A stretch of 26,436 nucleotides of DNA, taken from positions 1 to 26,436 of IMG/VR virus record IMGVR_UViG_3300023176_005127; one strand, 5' to 3'. Shown here in pieces: positions 17,101-25,603 of this stretch (positions are counted from its first letter, which is position 1; each line of letters begins with the position of its first letter). The stretch comes from a virus. Both the position numbers and the translations under genes were made by a program. Under the pieces are notes generated by a model. It was given only the letters and a program-made list of their open reading frames with translations. It was not told where the DNA came from and made no database searches.

Positions 17101-20100
17101 GAATGATGTCTATGATATGTCTGCAGCAGAGATATTGGATGCAGCACTTGAATATATAAATTTAGGAAAGAGTGTATCTAGCCCATTCCATAAAAGTGAT
17201 ATGCTTCCTGGTGTTTGTACACCAACGATTACAAACTACACAGTTTCGAATGTTGTCACTACAACTTACAATATGAATGAAATCTATGATTTCACAAAGG
17301 CAAATCATTCTGCGGTTCTTGTATATTTAAATGATGAAATTCTGATTAAAGATTACGATTATACAGTCGGTGAATCCACACCAACAATCACCATTCTAAA
17401 AACAATAGAGTTTGGTGATAAGATTATGATTAAAGAGTTTGAGAGTACGGTTGGTTCATCATACATTCCAAACACACCATCTAAATTGGGTTTATACACT
17501 AAGAAGAAACCAGAAAAGTATACAAACAACACATATGTAAATCCAGTAAATGTTATTCAAGGACACGATGGTAGTTTAACAGTTGCATACGATGACATCC
17601 GTGATGATGTCCTATTAGAATTTGAAACAAGAATCTTTAATAATATTAAAACTAACTCTGATATTCCTATATCAGAAACAGATGTAATCCCTGGTAAGTT
17701 CAGAACCACCGATTATAGTGAAGCAGAAATTAATACTATCCTTTCGAATGAATTTCTAAATTGGGTAGGTTGGAATAGATTAGATTATAAAACTCAAGAT
17801 TATAGTTCAACAAATGAATGGACATGGAACTATGGTAGTGCAAGTAGTAAATTAGATGGTACTTCATTAAAAGGACACTGGAGAGGTATATTCACTCACT
17901 ACTACGACACAGATCATCCACATTTACATCCTTGGGAGATGTTGGGGTTATTAGAAGAACCAAGTTGGTGGGAAGAAGAATATGGTGTTGCACCTTATAC
18001 GAGTGGAAACTTAGTTTTATGGGAAGATTTAGAAGCCGGTTTAATTAAAGAACCAGGAAATAATAGAGTTGATGAAAGATATAAAAGAACTGGTCTTACT
18101 AAAGTAATCCCAGTCGATAGCGAGGGCAATCTTTTAAATCCATTCGAAGGAATTGTTCAGAATTACAACCAAGTAGATTTTAAAAAATCTTGGGTATTTG
18201 GTGACGGTGGTCCTGTAGAGGCAGCATGGAAAAAGAGTAGTGCATATCCATTCGCATTACAAAAGTTACTTGCACTAACTAAACCAGCACAGTACTTCAC
18301 ATTATTCGCCGATAGAGATTTATATACACTTGATTCAACAAGTAATCAGTACTTGTACAATTCAAGAGACCGATTAGATGTTAGAAATGATATACAAGTA
18401 CAAACAACATCACAACCAAAACATAGTTATATAAATTGGATTGCAGATTACCATAATTCTAATGGTTGTAGTTGTGTAGAAATTTCAAATGAATTATCTG
18501 ATTTGGATGTCCGTCTTGTATATAGAATGGCTTCGTTTACAGATAAGAATTACTTAAAAATTTACACAGATAAGAGTAGTCCAGACAGTTCAAATACTGG
18601 GTTATTAATTCCAGACCAAAGTTATGAATTATTCTTACATAAGAACGAACCTTTAACAGAATTAGAATATTCATCAGTAGTAATTCAAACTTCTGCAGAT
18701 GGATATGCTGTTTATGGTCATAGTAAGACTCAACAATATTTCCAAATTTATAAGAGTATTCAAGATAGAAATGGTATTAAAGTTGGTGATTATGTATTAC
18801 CAACAAGATTCACAAAACAAGTTACATCAGTTCCGTATGGTTATAACTTTAGAACAAAAGGTGCAGTACTTGATTTCTTATCAAGTTATGGTGCTTTCTT
18901 AGAAGATAAAGGAATGATTTTCAATACTATAGAGAATGGTGTTGAACTTAATTGGAACGGAATGGCAAATGAATTTTTGGCTTGGGCTGGTAGTGATTGG
19001 GGTGAAGGTGCAATTATTAATTTAAATCCGTGTGCCCTTTCATTAGAATTTAATAAAGAGTTATTGATTGTAGATAACATTAATAATAATCCAGTTGATG
19101 CATTGGATCAGAATGAACTCCCTCTAACACCAAATGATTATGTTGTTACTCGTTTAGATAACAGTTTTAAGATTACAACAATAAACAATAAGTCAATAAA
19201 TTTAATTAGAATTAAATCAGTTAGTTACGAACATTTACTAGTACTTGATAACACAAGTGTGTTCAATGATTTAGTCTATGAGCCAGTCACTGGTCTTAGA
19301 CAACAAAGACTTCGTTTAGTTGGTTTCTCTACATACGATTGGAATGGTCAACTAGATGCACAAGGATTTATTCTAAACCAAGATAATGTAAGTGATTGGA
19401 AAGCAAATGTTTTCTATTCCAAAGGAACAATTGTCAAATACAAAAATTCATATTGGACATCTTCAACAAGATTAGAACCAGCCACAACATTTAATTTTAA
19501 TGATTGGTCTAAGATTGATTACGATAATATTAAGAAAGGATTACTTCCAAATATTGCAAATAAAGCAGAACAGATTACAGAATACTACAATAAGAAAACT
19601 ACAAATCTTGAATCAGATGTAGATTTATTGGCGATGGGTCTCATTGGATATAGACCTCGTGAATATATGAGTTCATTAGATGATGTCAGTAGAGTTAATT
19701 TCTATGGTGGGTTTATCGAAGGAAAGGGAACAACACAAAGTTCTAACAAGTTCAGAAATGTTAAATTCGATAAGAAAATCACAGATTATGAAATAAATGA
19801 AAACTGGGCAATTTTAGAATCAACATATGGAGCAAGTGATAATAAAGTTTACTATGAAGTAGAATTAGAAAATTCTAAATTACAAAACAATCCATCTATT
19901 GTAGAAGTTGTTAGTAATACCTCAACGAAAACAGAGAAACATCAAATAACAAAGATTGAAGATTTGTACGATTCATCTAAGACTTTCTCTGATACAAATA
20001 TTTTACCAATCAGAACATCCAAACCAACAGATGTAAATTTACCAAGTGCTGGTAATGTATATGCAAATGATGTTGATGTTGCAGTATTCGAATTAACGGA

Positions 20101-23100
20101 TTTAAATGATTCTGCTGGTATCGTTTATTTGAATAGTATTGAAGATGGTTCAAACATTTGGGTTGCAAAATATAGAACTTATGATTGGACGGTGTTAAGA
20201 GCACAGACACACGGAGACATTTATAGTGTTACAGAAAGTGATGATAGATTAACAATTGTATTCTATGATGATCACGAATTTGTAGCCGGTGATAATTTTG
20301 TTATTCAAGGAATGAGTTTACTCGTAAATGGGTATTACAATGTTTATGAAGTTACTGATAGTACAACTATTGTTGTAAATGGTTCACTAAGTACATCAGT
20401 TATTAATATCTCTGCCGACAGTGATACTGTCAGAGCAGATTCTACAAACTACAAAACAGACCATACATTTGGAAACTGTTTTAAATTAGTTCCAGTAAGA
20501 GTTGGTTCCGAAAGTGAATTATCAACTTCTTATTTCAATAATCTTGCAAATGGTTCTAAAGTTTGGATTGATTCTAATTCGAATGGAAAATATGATACTT
20601 ATGAGAAGAAATCTGGAACTTGGACAAGTACCAGAGAAGAGATAGATGAAGTTAACACTTCACTAATCAATAGAGTATTAATATTTGATAAGAACACAGA
20701 TAACAAGAATATAGATTTAGATTACATTGATCCAGTAAATGGAAAGATTCTTGGACAGGCTAAACAAAATATTGATTACATTACATATTCTGATCCTGCA
20801 AGATACAGTAGTACAGATTCAACTGGAATTATTTGGGGTGAAGAACATGTCGGTAAAATATGGTGGGATGTATCAAATGTTAGATTCCTAAACACACATT
20901 TTTCAGACAAGAGTTATTCAAGTAAAAATTGGGGTAAGACATTTACTGGAAGTACCATTGATATTAGACAATGGGTTAAGAGTTCTAAATCACCAGAAAA
21001 TTATGATGGTGAAGGTACAGTTGTAGATACTTCTTCTTACACACAGATTTCTACAGTAAATTCTGCTAACACTATTGTTACAAATTATTATTTCTGGGTA
21101 ACGAGTAGTGATGAATTATTTGATAATAAAACACTCAGTACAAACTCAATAAAAACATTTATTGAGAACCCAACGAGTACTGGAGTTGCATATGTTGGTT
21201 TCTTGGATAGAAGTACAGTTGCATTATTCAATACAAGAAAATACACAGAAGATGGTGTGTTGAATATTTCATTTAATTCACTTGATACAGAAAGTGCAAT
21301 CTATAACGAATACAGTTTAATTAAAGAAAACAGTGAATATGATTTCTTGAGTGATAATCTATACAAGAAATTACTAGATAGTTTGATTGGTGGTAATGAA
21401 ATTGGTTTATCAGTTCCTAATCCAGAATTAAACATTTCTCAAAAAAATGGTATTAAGTTTAGACCAAGACAGTCAATGTTTGAGAATCGTTTCCAAGCAT
21501 TAAAAGAATATTTAACTGAAGTAAACACAATTCTTGCTGGTGAAATCATTTCTACAAATAAGAGTTTCGTGTTATTAAACAAAGAACAAGTTCAACCTGG
21601 TGAATCATCTGGTAAGTGGGATACTAAGTTAGATGACTTAGAAGAATTAGCCTATCAAGATTTAGATTCAGTTTCAGTTGGACACAAATATTTAGTTGAA
21701 GTCGACACCGACAATAATGGTGGGTGGAGTATCTATGAAGTTATTTCAGGACCAAAGACACAACTTATTGAAATTCAAGAATACGATACCAAGAATGCTT
21801 GGGAATATATAGATTGGTACTTAGATTCAGATGCAGAACAAGCAACTTCAATTCAAACACTTACCGATTCATCGAAACTTACATCATTGACGGTGGATGA
21901 TGGAGAATATGTTAAAGTTACAAGTAATAGTGATGGTAAATTTGAAATTTACAAATATGAAAATAGTACTTGGGTATTAGTTGGTTTAGAAGATGGAACA
22001 ATCAAATTTAAAGAATCTCTATGGAACGGTATCTCATCACAAGACAACATTACTGTGGATACAGATATATTTACAGCAGATACTATTATCAATACTGCAG
22101 ATAGAGGAACTGGTGGCATTGAATTAAGAAATGTTTTAAAAGCAATCAATGAAGATATTTTTGTTGATGATTTAAAGATTTACAAAAACAAATTACTAAT
22201 ATCAGTATTCAACTATATTTTATCTGAACAGTCTTCAGTTAATTGGTTACAAAAAACGAGTTTCATTGATGTTACACAACGAGTAAGAGATTTAGAACAA
22301 TATTCTACTTACAAGAAAGATGATCAGACATTCTTACTAAATTACATAGAAGAGTCAAAACCATACCACACACAAATTAAAGACTTTACATTGAAGTATG
22401 GTGGATACGATCAATACAATGTAGATGCCGCAGACTTTGATTGTCCAGTATATTACGACACGACATTTGGAAAATATATTAGTCCAATACTAGATTATGA
22501 TGGAGTAGTCATTAAGTCGGATCAAAGTAATTTCGATGATGATGGAGTAGGACTTAAAGAAGTTGATTACAATATTTGGGAATTAACTCCTTGGGATAGT
22601 TGGTACAACAATAGAAACCTAATTATTGATAGTGTAGAAATTTTAAATGGTGGAACTGGATACACAGAAGCACCAACATTGACAGTTACGGGTGGTGGTG
22701 CAACAGAACAAGCAAAACTTACTTGTAGAATTAATCCGACTGGTTCCATAATTTCAGTAACAGTTGTTTCAGAAGGTAAAGGTTATACTTCTGTCCCAAC
22801 GATTACATTAGGAAATGGTGCTGGTCAAGATGCTAAATTATTACCAATCCTAAAGAATGATTTAGTAAGAACTATCAAAACTACTATGAATTATAATCGT
22901 TGTGAATATTCACACGATGTAGTGGATTGGGTATCTAATACCACATTAAGAACAACTATAGATGACACTGATGTGACAGCAGATAGTGGTGCATTGACAG
23001 TAGATTCATATGACAATGTTTATGAAGCAAATCAATTAGTAAGATACCAAAATAAACTTTATACACACAATGTAACTAGAGCATTCAAAACTAAATTCTT

Positions 23101-25438
23101 ATTAGATGATTTCACAATTGTTGATTCATCAACTTTAAGTGCGGCTGATAGAACTATGGGTTACTACACTCCTGGTGTAAATGATCCTGGTTTAAATCTT
23201 GCAATGTTGATTAATGGTATCGATTATCCAGGAGTTGACTTAAAAGATTATACATTTACAGAAACTGGAATTTATACAGTAGATTCTAATTTAGTCACAG
23301 TTGATAGTAATAGATTAACAGCCGATGTTAATAATGCTATACAAATAGATTCGAATATTAAGAGTTCGTTTACTGATTTATATCTGGGTATAAGACCAGA
23401 GGATATTAATGTTGAAGGTGGTGAGTTCATTGATGAGTATTCAAGTCATTCACCAGAAGAGTTGATTCCTGGAAGTATGTTCGATACATTAGATATGATT
23501 GTAAGAACAAGACCTGGATTTGATTATCAAGGCAATGGACATGCATATGAAGTTCAATCAACTTCATTTGAATACAATAGTTCTACTAATACATCAGGAA
23601 GTTTTGAAGATGTGGTAGCACATCCTTGTCAAATCAAAGTTATTAATTCTTCAACTAAAACATCTCTTCATGAAACTGTTGACTACACAGTGAATTGGGT
23701 AAACAAAACTGTTACTTTATTCGGTCCAGATGTATTCGATGGTAATACTATTCAAATTATTGTTTACGAAATAGGTGGTGGTAATCAATTATATCGTTCT
23801 AACTATATTGGTGATGAATTTGGAAGTGAATTAACTATTCCAGTTAAATCGTCTGAAATATATGACATTGTTATTATTCACAATGGTGAAAAATTAGGTG
23901 ATGTCTTCACTGCAACAAGTGATGGAAAAATCACAGTAGATTCAACTTTAGAAACAGCAGATTCAACTGCATTGACGGCGGATTCATCTGTAACACAGAC
24001 GAGTACTTCTACTACTATTACTTTCCAAGAATACTACGGTGCAAGTGATTTCATTTCTGTAACCGTTTTCGGATATGAAACAAACCAAAAAGAATATTCA
24101 CTCCCTACTACAACACACTTCCAAAAGAGAGGTGCTGATACTACGGAAATTACAGCAGATTCAACAATAATCACTGCTGATAATGTAAGCACAAATTATG
24201 ATTTAGGTGCGAGTGTTCTTGTCACAGGAAAGAATAAAGAAAATGCTATAGTAGAATTAAATGGTAAGAGACTTAGATCACCAGAAGCAGTCAGATATAC
24301 TGCAGATGGTGTTGAAACTGATTTCAGATTACCTACAGTTGGTGACATTGACCATACATTAGTCACTAATAGTGAAATAGTTGTATTTGTAGGCAACGAG
24401 AGACAAACATTAACCACAGACTATACAGTCATCTCAGTAACAGTTGGATTGGATACATTTAAGGAAGTAAGTTTTATTACCGCACCAAGTAGTGGTGAAA
24501 TAGTAGATGTTTACACAACACATTCCGCAGAATACACAATTGATACAAGTGGTATTTTACAAATTAAATCAAGTGTTACTGTGACTGGTGAGGATGAAAT
24601 TGATGTAACTACTTGGAACGACACATCACAGTTAGATATTATCACATCAATCTTTGTTGGTCCTACTACAGTTAGTACTCCTATCATCGAATTGTTTGAT
24701 AGTGGTGGATTCGATTCGGTTTCATTTGATTTTGTTGGTTCAAGTTCATCTGATATAAATTTATTTGACTTGGGTAGAGATGTTACAACAACACAGAGAG
24801 TTTATGTCACATTGAATGGTGACTATCTTACCCCTGATGTTGATTATTCAGTAGAAGGTCAGAATATACTTTTAGCAGGAGAGTTAATTGGACCAACCGA
24901 TGAAGTCATTGTGACAAGTATTACAAGTAATCTTGTTCCTGATGCATTGTCGTTTAGATATTTCAAAGATATGAATGGAAACTCTGCGATGTATAGAATC
25001 TCTACATGTTGTTTGAATAGAGTAGAACTAACAAGAGACTTATTAGAAACTGACGATACAATTTATGTTAATGATGTAAGTAATATCGCAATTCCAAATT
25101 TGACTTTGGGTAATTTCGGAATTGTTATGATTGAAGGTGAAAGAATCACATTCAGAGAAATTGATACAGTCAACAAAACATTGAGTGGATTGAGAAGAGG
25201 AACTGCAGGTACTGGTTATGTCAGTAAACATTTAAAAGGTTCTCAAGTAACTGACATTTCTGCACAGAACCTTGTTGATAATACTGTAATAGAGACAACT
25301 ACATTGGGTTCTGATCAACGAGAAAGTTCATTTAGTTATGACAAGGTTTGGTATGCACAAGGAACATCTACTGCAAGTAATGGTATCTCCTTACAGAACC
25401 AAACAACAGTTCAGGCAAACTTTGTAAAACAGAGGTAA
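14135..25438 (+). CDS. Giant baseplate/tail structural protein (gp7-like position), 3767 residues
   Basis: One uninterrupted frame. The start is one base after the gene 6 stop, with GGAG 10 bases upstream. Residues 1-140 form a conserved anchor (FLPELFKTETNKEFLSATLD, GYIGRNFAEG, DRLFSNKIYSWSPLIDFDKF, QYYWLPEGP). Residues about 172-246 are cupredoxin-like. Further conserved blocks, which I recall from giant tail proteins of marine T4-like and jumbo phages, are: NEFLNWVGWNRLDYKTQD, HPHLHPWEMLGL and LVLWEDLEAG (about 1204-1310); WNGMANEFLAWAGSDWGEGA (about 1607); KIWWDVSNVRFL (about 2241); KFRPRQSMFENRFQALKEYL (about 2441); and a SFIDVTQRVRDLEQY to YIEESKPYHTQIKDF pair (about 2709-2752). After 2830 come beta modules, T-A/V-D-S repeats, and an end domain (3642-3695). 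Position after gene 6 matches T4 gene 7, but T4 gp7 is 1032 residues and similarity is not evident. Wedge/baseplate structural role likely; no enzyme motif seen. Confidence 0.72.
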   Translation: MARNRSVDFLPELFKTETNKEFLSATLDQLTQEPKLKRTQGYIGRNFAEGNQDDEDTYIVEPNEERGNYQLEPAVIFQDSEGKVDEAITYPEIIDSLKTSGADVTRHDRLFSNKIYSWSPLIDFDKFVNHSQYYWLPEGPDSVDVSASEISLTDNYDVTRGTDSYEMSGISGENPTITVARGGEYTFTLNQGGNPFWIQTEPGKDGLRNDTDNISTRSVLGVTNNGLSTGTVTFAVPSASAQDFYTNLTSITDIDLATFKRFDEINGAVLSELKTIDGVSDLENKTIVFLDSTAGNSADLGWQYLDLFDDTGLEEDANDEVVYIDAQADRYSVYKIEYLTSGDSTVIKLNKIKGVNKHEKFLVTTGTTYSNISFYKNSSGYFEQIPVLTSGLDRLYYQDGNDDNKFGVINIVDSSVNPILYVDVDIVGKKNYTSPNGVVFTNGLKVQFRGNVSPTTYQDKEYYVEGVGKEIILVPVTDLVTPETYTNSITQPYDSQPFDTKSFDSSLNSPSDLDFITINRSSNDLNPWTRSNRWFHIDVITKTAEYNNTTLVVDNDYRANRPIIEFESNIRLFNYGTESKKPITAIDFTETDAFSNINGSSGFEIDGASITDGARVIFAADEDTDVRNKIYTVNIIDLDDDGSTEVELVETDSTILKDQIVVSLIGATRQGKSYHYDGSEWIESQQKTKVNQAPLFDLYDSNGVSYSNTTTYKNTTFAGTKIFSYKEGTGVKDTVLGFPLSYLNIDNIGDIVYSNNLYYDTFSYGVPTVTTTTENGFLRQYSDRTTYNKEFGWTEFIEEVRQPQVFTFDYDGVSLILDVTQKTNLSIPALKVFVDGTIVNKDNYTVTEGNGKTVIVFNDVDVYTVGTQIVVYIISDEASEVGFYHVPSNLENNPYNENAKEFTLGGIRKHYTKIAENLTKLSGVVLGSNNSRDLGDIEKYGDTIIQSSAPLPIAAKFLHSSELNFFQALQYSEHSYEKFKLQIIDWVEKNDVYDMSAAEILDAALEYINLGKSVSSPFHKSDMLPGVCTPTITNYTVSNVVTTTYNMNEIYDFTKANHSAVLVYLNDEILIKDYDYTVGESTPTITILKTIEFGDKIMIKEFESTVGSSYIPNTPSKLGLYTKKKPEKYTNNTYVNPVNVIQGHDGSLTVAYDDIRDDVLLEFETRIFNNIKTNSDIPISETDVIPGKFRTTDYSEAEINTILSNEFLNWVGWNRLDYKTQDYSSTNEWTWNYGSASSKLDGTSLKGHWRGIFTHYYDTDHPHLHPWEMLGLLEEPSWWEEEYGVAPYTSGNLVLWEDLEAGLIKEPGNNRVDERYKRTGLTKVIPVDSEGNLLNPFEGIVQNYNQVDFKKSWVFGDGGPVEAAWKKSSAYPFALQKLLALTKPAQYFTLFADRDLYTLDSTSNQYLYNSRDRLDVRNDIQVQTTSQPKHSYINWIADYHNSNGCSCVEISNELSDLDVRLVYRMASFTDKNYLKIYTDKSSPDSSNTGLLIPDQSYELFLHKNEPLTELEYSSVVIQTSADGYAVYGHSKTQQYFQIYKSIQDRNGIKVGDYVLPTRFTKQVTSVPYGYNFRTKGAVLDFLSSYGAFLEDKGMIFNTIENGVELNWNGMANEFLAWAGSDWGEGAIINLNPCALSLEFNKELLIVDNINNNPVDALDQNELPLTPNDYVVTRLDNSFKITTINNKSINLIRIKSVSYEHLLVLDNTSVFNDLVYEPVTGLRQQRLRLVGFSTYDWNGQLDAQGFILNQDNVSDWKANVFYSKGTIVKYKNSYWTSSTRLEPATTFNFNDWSKIDYDNIKKGLLPNIANKAEQITEYYNKKTTNLESDVDLLAMGLIGYRPREYMSSLDDVSRVNFYGGFIEGKGTTQSSNKFRNVKFDKKITDYEINENWAILESTYGASDNKVYYEVELENSKLQNNPSIVEVVSNTSTKTEKHQITKIEDLYDSSKTFSDTNILPIRTSKPTDVNLPSAGNVYANDVDVAVFELTDLNDSAGIVYLNSIEDGSNIWVAKYRTYDWTVLRAQTHGDIYSVTESDDRLTIVFYDDHEFVAGDNFVIQGMSLLVNGYYNVYEVTDSTTIVVNGSLSTSVINISADSDTVRADSTNYKTDHTFGNCFKLVPVRVGSESELSTSYFNNLANGSKVWIDSNSNGKYDTYEKKSGTWTSTREEIDEVNTSLINRVLIFDKNTDNKNIDLDYIDPVNGKILGQAKQNIDYITYSDPARYSSTDSTGIIWGEEHVGKIWWDVSNVRFLNTHFSDKSYSSKNWGKTFTGSTIDIRQWVKSSKSPENYDGEGTVVDTSSYTQISTVNSANTIVTNYYFWVTSSDELFDNKTLSTNSIKTFIENPTSTGVAYVGFLDRSTVALFNTRKYTEDGVLNISFNSLDTESAIYNEYSLIKENSEYDFLSDNLYKKLLDSLIGGNEIGLSVPNPELNISQKNGIKFRPRQSMFENRFQALKEYLTEVNTILAGEIISTNKSFVLLNKEQVQPGESSGKWDTKLDDLEELAYQDLDSVSVGHKYLVEVDTDNNGGWSIYEVISGPKTQLIEIQEYDTKNAWEYIDWYLDSDAEQATSIQTLTDSSKLTSLTVDDGEYVKVTSNSDGKFEIYKYENSTWVLVGLEDGTIKFKESLWNGISSQDNITVDTDIFTADTIINTADRGTGGIELRNVLKAINEDIFVDDLKIYKNKLLISVFNYILSEQSSVNWLQKTSFIDVTQRVRDLEQYSTYKKDDQTFLLNYIEESKPYHTQIKDFTLKYGGYDQYNVDAADFDCPVYYDTTFGKYISPILDYDGVVIKSDQSNFDDDGVGLKEVDYNIWELTPWDSWYNNRNLIIDSVEILNGGTGYTEAPTLTVTGGGATEQAKLTCRINPTGSIISVTVVSEGKGYTSVPTITLGNGAGQDAKLLPILKNDLVRTIKTTMNYNRCEYSHDVVDWVSNTTLRTTIDDTDVTADSGALTVDSYDNVYEANQLVRYQNKLYTHNVTRAFKTKFLLDDFTIVDSSTLSAADRTMGYYTPGVNDPGLNLAMLINGIDYPGVDLKDYTFTETGIYTVDSNLVTVDSNRLTADVNNAIQIDSNIKSSFTDLYLGIRPEDINVEGGEFIDEYSSHSPEELIPGSMFDTLDMIVRTRPGFDYQGNGHAYEVQSTSFEYNSSTNTSGSFEDVVAHPCQIKVINSSTKTSLHETVDYTVNWVNKTVTLFGPDVFDGNTIQIIVYEIGGGNQLYRSNYIGDEFGSELTIPVKSSEIYDIVIIHNGEKLGDVFTATSDGKITVDSTLETADSTALTADSSVTQTSTSTTITFQEYYGASDFISVTVFGYETNQKEYSLPTTTHFQKRGADTTEITADSTIITADNVSTNYDLGASVLVTGKNKENAIVELNGKRLRSPEAVRYTADGVETDFRLPTVGDIDHTLVTNSEIVVFVGNERQTLTTDYTVISVTVGLDTFKEVSFITAPSSGEIVDVYTTHSAEYTIDTSGILQIKSSVTVTGEDEIDVTTWNDTSQLDIITSIFVGPTTVSTPIIELFDSGGFDSVSFDFVGSSSSDINLFDLGRDVTTTQRVYVTLNGDYLTPDVDYSVEGQNILLAGELIGPTDEVIVTSITSNLVPDALSFRYFKDMNGNSAMYRISTCCLNRVELTRDLLETDDTIYVNDVSNIAIPNLTLGNFGIVMIEGERITFREIDTVNKTLSGLRRGTAGTGYVSKHLKGSQVTDISAQNLVDNTVIETTTLGSDQRESSFSYDKVWYAQGTSTASNGISLQNQTTVQANFVKQR

Positions 25439-25459
25439 ATTTAGAGCAAGTATTTTTTG

Positions 25460-25467
25460 TATAAATA
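25460..25467 (+). promoter_or_regulatory. Late promoter P3 (perfect TATAAATA)
   Basis: TATAAATA is identical to the T4 late consensus and lies in the 34-base gap after the giant gene, following a run of six T. It lacks the 29-bp upstream element of P1 and P2. Only five bases (GGACA) separate it from the ATG at 25473. With the usual T4 spacing, transcription would begin at or next to that ATG. Confidence 0.75.
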
Positions 25468-25472
25468 GGACA

Positions 25473-25601
25473 ATGAAGGAAGAAAAAAAAGATAGTCAGA
25501 CTAAAAATAAACCAAATGAGTCTGGGGCTGTCAGTGTTGAAGCACATTTAAAAATATTTGACCCAAATACTGAAGAAGTATTTGTTAACAAAAGAAGTTA
25601 A
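25473..25601 (+). CDS. Small 42-residue protein related to the start of the next gene
   Basis: A 42-codon ORF ending in TAA at 25599-25601, two bases before the next ATG. The first 18 residues are charged and polar (MKEEKKDSQTKNK). The rest (VEAHLKIFDPNTEEVFVNK) matches residues 9-28 of the following 201-residue protein (VEGFLKIFDPKTKEIFFEG), including LKIFDP and the E-(V/I)-F strand, and then stops where the longer protein continues with NAIH. TAGGA upstream could be a ribosome site on a read-through transcript. It could be a small virion peptide or the remnant of a tandem duplication. The open frame, tight packing and preserved motif favour a real gene. Confidence 0.6.
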   Translation: MKEEKKDSQTKNKPNESGAVSVEAHLKIFDPNTEEVFVNKRS

Positions 25602-25603
25602 TT

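Noticed and set aside
14135-25438. Idea that the giant gene is two or more genes joined by a sequencing artefact
   Set aside because: The frame is open throughout, conserved blocks continue in one frame from residue 1 to about 3700, and no internal start with a ribosome site stands out.
25451-25459. Possible terminator T-run after the giant gene
   Set aside because: The six-T run has no preceding GC-rich hairpin and lies directly in front of late promoter P3.
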